A stretch of 64,000 nucleotides of DNA from Plazaster borealis. Lineage: Eukaryota > Echinodermata > Asteroidea > Forcipulatida > Labidiasteridae. The notes beneath the pieces were generated by a model. It was not told the DNA's origin. It did not search any database and saw only the letters and a list, made by a program, of their open reading frames with translations. Positions 56,891-64,000 of this stretch are shown here, piece after piece. The DNA is taken from NCBI GenBank assembly GCA_021014325.1, contig CM037460.1, positions 19,187,044-19,251,043 of the forward strand, given 5' to 3'. Position numbers and translations under genes: made by a program. How positions within the stretch are numbered: position 1 is the stretch's first letter; each line of letters opens with the position of its first letter.

Positions 56891-57640
56891 ACCGTATTAA
56901 GACAAAAACAAGATGGCTGCCTCGTAGTAAGATAAAAACAAGATGGCTGCCCCGTAGTAAGACAAAAACAAGATGGCTGCCCCGTAGTAAGACAAAAACA
57001 AGATGGCTGCCCCGTAGTAAGACAACAACAAGATGGCTGCCCCATAGTAAGACAAAAACAAGATGGCTGCCCCGCAGTAAGAGACAAACAAGATGGCTGC
57101 CCCGTAGTAAGACACAAACAAGATGGCTGCCCCGTAGTAAGACAAAAACAAGATGGCTGCCCCGTAGTAAGACAAAAACAAGATGGCTGCCCCGTAGTAA
57201 GACAAAAACAAGATGGCTGCCCCGTAGTAAGACAAAAACAAGATGGCTGCCCCGTAGTAAGACAAAAACAAGATGGCTGCCCCGTAGTAAGACAACAACA
57301 AGATGGCTGCCCCGTAGTAAGACAAAAACAAGATGGCTGCCCCGTAGTAAGACAAAAACAAGATGGCTGCCCCGTAGTAAGACAAAAACAAGATGGCTGC
57401 CCCGTAGTAAGACACAAACAAGATGGCTGCCCCGTTGTAAGACAAAAACAAGATGGCTGCCCCGTAGTAAGACAAAAACAAGATGGCTGCCCGAAGTAAG
57501 ACAAAAACAAAATGGCTGCCCCGTAGTAAGACAAAAACAAGATGGCTGCCCCGTAGTAAGACAACAACAAGATGGCTGCCCCGTAGTAAGACAAAAACAA
57601 GATGGCTGCACCGTTGTAAGAAAATAACAAGATGGTTGTA
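56891..57640. repeat. minisatellite, 30-bp unit, about 25 copies, with YY1-like core
   Basis: The unit is AAGACAAAAACAAGATGGCT followed by GCCCCGTAGT. Most variation is confined to the A-rich third (GACAACAAC, GACACAAAC). CAAGATGGCTGC matches the YY1 consensus CAAGATGGCGGC at 11 of 12 positions and recurs every 30 bp. One unit near 57491 lacks a base, shifting register. Because the unit has no stop in four frames, ORFs of 254-306 codons open on both strands; these are artefacts of the repeat. Confidence 0.97.
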
Positions 57641-60622
57641 AGATACACAAATGATGGTTACACCGTAATAAGGCAAATATCATGACACAGGTCAACTCAC
57701 ACGAATTCAGAGGGTGATTAAAATGTGTTACCATTCCATTGAAACCAATGTAACCGAAACGAGGCTGTGCGGGTAATGGTCTGGTTTCATTTGTGTGTGC
57801 TATGACCATCCTTTACATGCAATAACATGACTCAAAATTGAAGGGATTCTCCCTTGCTCTTTGGTTTTTCTTATATAGTATGCACACTACCGTAATACGT
57901 TAATTATTGGAGTAGAATGTGTGAGGATCAAGAGCGAGCAGATTCTATCTTTAAAGGTTTAAGCCCGTCCCTGTTTTCGGTGATAAACAAAAAAAACGAG
58001 TTTGTGCATCCGTTTGTCTTACGTTTGCATATGCATAAAACATTTACCAGAATATGCAGCTTTAGGTAATGTCATCAAAGCGGATAACCAAGTGCCTAGG
58101 CTAATCTTGTAATAATTAGAATGAAATATTTTCTGTACTATTAATTGTATTTGACTCTTGGGCCACTTGTTTCAATGTAATTGTTGAAATTAATCAAATG
58201 TGCATAGACCAGAAATATAAATGACTAATGTGTGATCTATTCCATTACCACCCCCTTCGTCCTCCCACCCTAGAAAACTCCGCCCATCCTATGTAGTATA
58301 CCATGTTTCACTGTCATCTAATAGTACCAATATCTGCTGTCATTAGAAAGTCGTTTATTTTCCTTTCGTTTTTACTCTTAACTTGATCTCCTGTTTTGTA
58401 ATTGGAAATCAAAATGGACATCATAAATTTCGCCTCAAATCCACAAAGTACATGACTGTACCTAGGCTACTACACAACCACTTGTATAATTCCATGAACA
58501 TAAAGACTTCGCGAGCAAAACTAAAACTAAAACCAAGATGCGCGTCTGAAAACAATATGTGTTATTTTGTTTTATGATTTTTCTTTCATATTTATGTTGA
58601 AACATACACTTGTTTTCCTTATGAACTGGATGGATTTTCGTAAGGTGGCCCAAGATAGCAACGTGAAGCAGAAGTCTCAACTTAATATCCCCAATCCGGA
58701 TAATATTCCCCCATCTTCCTCCTCCTAAGTCACAAATCGGACTCGGATTCTGACTTCGGCACTGTTTGATCGTTCCCATGACAACTCAATTGAATTCAAT
58801 GAAGTTGTATGACTTGTTCTCTTATTGGCGGTTAATTATTTTACGGGATCTATCTCATTGTAGCTCATGTAAACAATAATTAATGTCATTGGCACTTTTA
58901 ATTTTGGATGCATAAATTACTATAGAGGGAGGAAATGACTACAATAAAAAAGAACAAATTACACTAAACAAAAACTATGATTTGGTAGAGGTAGAAAGCC
59001 AGCGAATATGAAGCTAAAGAAGTACTGTGTTAACTCAATCGCTCATTGTCTGCCCGTGTTCTGATTTCAACAGACCGTCACCGCTTTAACAATCAAACTT
59101 CACCAATCCATCAAATTAATGGAAAAACCGCTTAAGTTGGATTCTAATTTCCATTTACAGAGACGTCATTATGACGCTAGTTAATCCCCCCAGAATGGAT
59201 TAAACGCCTATTACTATTCATTGATGTCTAATCACATTTAGGGATTAGCACTGAGGCTTGCAAAGTCTGCTGTGTATGGCACGGGTCGTACGGCCGCCTT
59301 CATTTGTGATCGAAACTGCTTTCAACGGTCAAGTTTCTCGGCTCTCCTAACAGAGAACAAAGCTCGGTTGTCGTTCGTAAACGTGTGTGGAAATTAATAA
59401 ATTAGTCAACTGACGTGTTTGTGCAGATGGAGCTGCGATGATAGTTGATTTCGTATTTATTTACGAATTTTCATTCGCGTTATCAATCTACTTGTGACAT
59501 TTTTAACGTGTTTTGTTTCATTTAAAGCTTGAAATATTAAGCAAGGAAAACATTTTTTGAGAGATTTATCTTCTTTTGTTTTATGCCGACGCCCAAAAGT
59601 AAGATTCGATGTGACATTATGTAAGCTAAATTTAATTCCTCTTCACATTAACTTCACATGTCTCTAACCATTATTCTTGTCTATAATGTAAAGATCGCCG
59701 GTCCTGTTAGGGAGGGTTGCTCGTTCTCTTGGGTTCGCTGCCAGCTTTAGCGACCTTCTCGTTCCTAAATAAACGTATGAATCAAATCGGTGCGTAAACG
59801 TAAAAAAAAAAAGTAAATACAATAAAATCAAACAAAAACAATAGATCGCAAACCGTTTCCACGAGTCAGACATCGGGACTACAAACAAGTCACATTTTGA
59901 ACACAAAGTTCAAGTCAAATGTTGGAGTAACATTGACTGTGACTCAATCGCATGAGCAAACTTCGGCATATTATTGTTACACCTTAAACTTAGAAGACAA
60001 AATGCTATCAAGAAGTTCACATTTTTTAAGAATCCCATGTACAATCATTGTAATGGAGACTTTAACTACTCACAGCCATAAGCCAAAATGTATAATGCTG
60101 TCTGTGACGCACCTCATCGTGGACTGCACTCCTATTTTCACAACGAGAGATAAGTAAGCCCTTCTCACGGACGGGCTGTTGTTATAAAGACTTACCCCCA
60201 TCATGCCAACCCCTTTTTTTAGAAATTAAAAGATCCCATCCTTTTGAGGTCGACCTTGGACGTGGATACGAAGCCATTAATTAAAAAAGAGTAGAAGACA
60301 GAGGATAGGGAAGGAGTCTGATGCGTTCGATCTTCTCCTATGTATGATTTAACCTTGATGAGTTAAGGCTCGTCGTCATAGATTACACAGCATGCTGTTT
60401 GGGATCTAAACCATAGAGACAGAGAGACAAGGGGCACTGCGATAATTGCAAGAGAATCGGCGCCAAAATTATACCGGATTTGTTACCGTATTAGAACACA
60501 AACTTGTTGTTGTTTTGCTTTTGCTTTTGCTTTTTCATTAACGACGGAGATTTAATTTTCACTTTGTTAGATTTGTTTTTCTTCAATATTTCTAATTGGT
60601 GTCAGGAAGAAGTGAGGCATGC
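57641..60622. other. long AT-rich non-coding stretch
   Basis: No gene supported. Degenerate minisatellite units run out to about 57655. The short frames at 58383-58779 and 59664-60157 lack domains and splice context. Confidence 0.5.
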
Positions 60623-60983
60623 TTAAAGGGTCAGTAAACGTTTGGTAACGACTCTAAGTACAGCAGCTTTGGATAATATAATGCTATTTGAGAAACTTCT
60701 CACTTCGAAGTACTGCGGTTATGGAAAAATATATCACTTTTTATCCAAAAAAAATTGAATCTGAGAAGCGTTACTGACAGTAACGTTTCTCAGATTGTGT
60801 ATTCAAATTCGCAGATTATTCTTCCTGCGTGGATATAAACGCTCCAGATTTTCGGCATTATCTCACAACGCTACCACCTTTTGAAATGAAATTTTCACAG
60901 GTTAGTTTTATGGTATATATCTATACACAACTATATAGGATTGAAAAAACAGTGGCTTCCAATTACAAAACGTATGCAATCCC
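60623..60983 (+). mobile_element. MITE family B, copy 2 (about 361 bp)
   Basis: Begins TTAAAGGGTCAGTAAACG. The right end, near CGTATGCAATCCCT, is decayed. The central foldback is long: CTGAGAAGCGTTACTG pairs with CAGTAACGTTTCTCAG (60761-60793). It is continuous where the copy at 28306 is split, so it serves as the empty-site reference. Confidence 0.88.
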
Positions 60984-61780
60984 TATATCTGTTGAATCCA
61001 ATATCTGTTAAATCCAATTAATTATACAACCTGGTCAACGTGCTAGGGCTTAACCGCATAATTACAGTTCAGTCTCGTCAGTAGTTGTTATGTAAAGTCC
61101 ATTGAGAGTCGAATTACAATCACAATAATATAAAGAAGAAGACAAAAATATGACATCGTTTTATAAAGTTTTCCCCCCATGGAAAACAAAATGGGAATTC
61201 AATTTAATTAATTTTAAAGAGAGGGTAAATTATAGCGTTGTGCTCCCATTTGGCTCGCTTAAAGATGGCATTGAAATGTCTGGATGTTCAATATCAATTA
61301 TTGGTGCACAGTTCAAGCTTGTGTCAGTGAGTTTCTACTGTTTTTTAGTGTATGGATTTGACATGATTTACCTCACCAACGTCGGTCGGGTACTCTGTAT
61401 CCCTAACTGCAATAGTTGTTGCTGTTTGTTAAAACACAGAAGCATCAGACTTGTTTTTAGCAGCAAGCCCCGGTTTTTATTCCTCCATTAGTATTGTTAT
61501 TACTTGTTTTTGTCTATAGTTTTTAGTTTTTTCTGTTCTTTAGATATAACCAAAAAAGTAACAAATGTGCGATGTTATTCAAAAACGTTGTCATATCTTT
61601 GAGGAAAAATACTGGTTTCTTAATCATTTCAAAATGGAGGCTTTTGACGGCCACTTCGTTATGTTATATTCGTATTGCAATCATTATTCTTCTTCTTACT
61701 ATTTATATTCTAAACGAAACTATTTCTGATTACTATGTCACACTTTGCCTCAATTTTACCAACCAATTCAATAAGTGATG
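60984..61780. other. AT-rich non-coding stretch
   Basis: The 113-codon plus frame at 61150-61491 and the 68-codon frame at 61572-61778 are hydrophobic, as expected from T-rich DNA. No domain or splice signal supports them. Confidence 0.4.
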
Positions 61781-61975
61781 TTTGAAGCTTTCCATGGTGT
61801 GGATAATAAGAAGTAACTATACAACGAGTAAACTTGTGGGTAAAACCATGTATCAACCTCTTTTGTGGGAAGTGTTGACTCTGAGAAGAGCCGTTGTGGT
61901 CTCGACGTTTCGAACAGTATTCTCTGCTCGTCTTCAGTATACTCTGCTCGTTTTCCAGAGAACTTTCAGATGTTG
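61781..61975. repeat. possible dispersed-repeat fragment
   Basis: GTGGTCTCGACGTTTCGAAC followed by two near-copies of (A)GTAT(T/A)CTCTGCTCGT is a type of text I associate with the ends of retroelements in marine invertebrates (recollection, not checked). It occurs once in this window. The 161-codon minus frame across it (61710-62195) has no recognisable domain. Confidence 0.3.
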
Positions 61976-62838
61976 AAATGGGGTTATATTTGTAATAATG
62001 TTTTTTGTAATGCCGGTAGCTATTACAAGTATCCCTATGCATCAGGAAGTGTGAATGCCCCCACGGAAATATTTTTGTTTCCACTGTTCCTTGTGATTGT
62101 AGATTTATCGCAAACAGCACAATCTGTCCACCACATAAATGTTCAACTTTTGTACGATGTTTTTCTTCACCGTTTCGAATTGAGGGAAATACCACCGGGA
62201 GACTTCCGATGACGTGAGTTCGTCATTTCCCAAGATAAGGGCGTGGGAGACAAAACTTGTATTAAAAATAGCTGCCATTTCCGACCAGTGTGAAACTTCA
62301 ACCATATAGACGCTTCATTCCTAACGACAGCCTAATAGTTATAAGACTATGAAACTCCCAGCGTCTGAGAGATCCGTTCAGCAACCCTAAACATGTCGTC
62401 CTTCCGGAAGGCCAAGAATCGAAATGTCAAAAAAATAATTTCATTTTTGAATTCTACTTGTACAGCGAGGTGATGAGGTTTTTTTCCCCCGGATTAGCTG
62501 CGCCTTTATTTTCATCACAGAGCAACGAACCTTGCTCTATGGTTTTCTCGTCGTGACTGAAGTGTTGTCATTGTGACTAAAACAACTTATTGAAGTTCTT
62601 TTCCAACTTGATCTCTGTCTTGATGGTCACGTGACTATTCCAATCGGACCATTACCCTCTGTTGTGTCAAAGTTCAGACCACAACAAAAATAATCCCTTC
62701 AGATGAGTTTTCATTTCCAAATGGATTCTCAAAGAGTTCCATCGTTACTATGAATTTCACGGACATTTCTCATCCTATCCAGTCAGTGCTTTATGTTAAA
62801 GTCGCATAAATAGCTTCAGTTTATGTCGTTATTTTACC
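61976..62838. other. non-coding stretch
   Basis: No gene supported. Confidence 0.45.
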
Positions 62839-63090
62839 TTAAAGGGGTTGTATACGTTAGGTAATTGGAACCCACTGTTTGCTTCAATCATACCATAAAA
62901 CTGACCTGTGAAAGTTTCATTTCAAAAGGTGGTAGCGTTTTTGAGATATTGCCGAAAATCTGGAGCGGTTATGTCCACTCAGGAAGAATAATCTGCAATT
63001 GGAATACACAATTTGAGAAAAGTTACTGCAGTAATAAGTGTTTATTGCCATTAATTTTCAGAGTCATTACCAAACGTACAGATCCTTTAA
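62839..63090 (-). mobile_element. MITE family B, copy 3 (252 bp, shortened)
   Basis: Reverse-oriented, running TTAAAGGGGTTGTATACG...CGTACAGATCCTTTAA. It keeps CATTTCAAAAGGTGGTAGCG and AGGAAGAATAATCTGCAAT but lacks roughly 110 bp of the half beyond the centre. The centre is reduced to TTACTGCAGTAA (63023-63034). Confidence 0.88.
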
Positions 63091-64000
63091 ACACATGGCG
63101 ACTCGTGTAATAAAATCACCCATTAACAACTTCATTAAGTTATAACGATGTAACAATGACCTACGAGTAAGACAAATGCCGGACTTAATAAAATAAGGAC
63201 TATTGAAGAATGAAAGCGGATAGAAAAGATTGTGACCCGGCGGTTGAAATGATCCAAGCATGTGAAACTGAATCAAGTAGCAGTCCACATGCAGCGGTCG
63301 CACTTACAGCGTTACGTCGTATCAACTGATGAAATCGATGGTTAAACGGTTTTATTTACATGTCATATTTGTTATCCAGCACCCTTCCAATTTTAATCAA
63401 ATAATTTCAGGAAATAGAAATCAGAAACTTCATTAAATAATTATTGCCTGTCCCGAGCTCTTCCTTTCTGGAAATCAATCCCCTGGAAATGTATCCAGCG
63501 TTGTTGTAAGTTGCCACCTGCGCTGCGGAGAGAAAAGTAACTCCGCCGACCAAGGAGAGACGGGAGGAGCGACCCGTGTGTGTGTGTCTCTCAGTCCGTA
63601 CACTTAATTGTGGCATGTGGATATGTACCACGTTATAAAGCCGTAGCAGCGGCTTCGCGTCTTGGTTTTTTTTTTCTTCATGTCGGGGACGATCAGCCAA
63701 CGACAAACGGTACCCAGCTATCCCGATATGCTATCCTTCTTCAACTCGCCTACACTGCCTGCGGGCTCAAACATCCTCGATACCGTCACCATATTGAGTG
63801 GTCGTATTGTGTAGCCTTTTTTTTCTTACAGTCGTCTTTTCTCGTGGTTTATCAAGCGACTGAGTGTGTTATGATTTAATAACTATTGATCTCAACAGGG
63901 GATGTACAAAATCTTCGCAGAATCTCTTTTCAAGGACAAGAATATATCTTGATCTCGAAATATTATGCCATTGGAAGGGCCATTGGAGATTTTTAACAAG
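63091..64000. other. non-coding stretch to window end
   Basis: A GC-richer patch lies at about 63500-63790, with overlapping frames on both strands, plus a GT run at about 63574-63586 and a T-run at about 63665-63674. No domain; no gene supported. Confidence 0.35.

Noticed and set aside
56854..57809. Four long overlapping frames (254-306 codons) on both strands
   Set aside because: They exist because the 30-bp unit is a multiple of three and lacks stops in four frames; the repeated peptides mirror the DNA unit.
61710..62195. 161-codon minus frame considered as a retroelement protein
   Set aside because: No reverse transcriptase, endonuclease or gag motif; it crosses a probable dispersed-repeat fragment.

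Overview
This is a eukaryotic, animal-type, gene-poor window of nuclear DNA. It is AT-rich with a few GC-richer islands. It holds no complete multi-exon gene, rRNA, full-length tRNA or CRISPR array that I can support. No open frame exceeds about 190 codons except across two minisatellites, where the length comes from the repeat itself. I could not assign any open frame to a protein family. The origin is an inference: a marine invertebrate, most likely an echinoderm (sea star-like). The grounds are the dense set of small non-autonomous DNA transposons, the over-represented 8-mer TAGGCCTA (eight copies found by eye), and my impression that the main repeat family looks like one seen in echinoderm genomes. 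No search was run.

Layout. The left third (1-20 kb) is mostly intergenic or intronic DNA. It has GC islands at about 1.9-2.2, 5.8-6.4, 15.0-15.7 and 19.7-20.5 kb, weak TATA-type promoter candidates (6347, 13292), a strong CTCF-like site (6918) and a 187-codon ORF (13462-14025). The middle (20-45 kb) is a transposon nursery. It contains back-to-back elements sharing one TTAA, an element interrupted by a second element, two CACTG-ended elements, a tRNA-like element with long terminal inverted repeats, and a 450-bp hairpin-forming tandem array. The best protein-coding candidate is a first exon on the minus strand at 42430-42626, with a good start context and a consensus splice donor. The right third (45-64 kb) has two minisatellites, one of 21 bp (47.9-48.5 kb) and one of 30 bp (56.9-57.6 kb), more transposon copies and plain AT-rich DNA.

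Repeats dominate what can be supported. One family of about 375 bp with TTAAAGGCACTG-type ends has seven clear copies and one diverged copy. A related second family has three copies. Their central palindromes differ between copies but keep their symmetry through paired changes. Three tiny perfect or near-perfect palindromes (18-29 bp), each flanked by an 8-bp direct repeat, look like minimal transposon insertions and are the most unusual thing seen. The 30-bp minisatellite carries a YY1-like site in nearly every unit, and a 21-bp minisatellite encodes a heptad that resembles the RNA polymerase II tail. Nothing here forms an operon or pathway. Any gene working in this region would be spread over large introns, or would lie outside the window.
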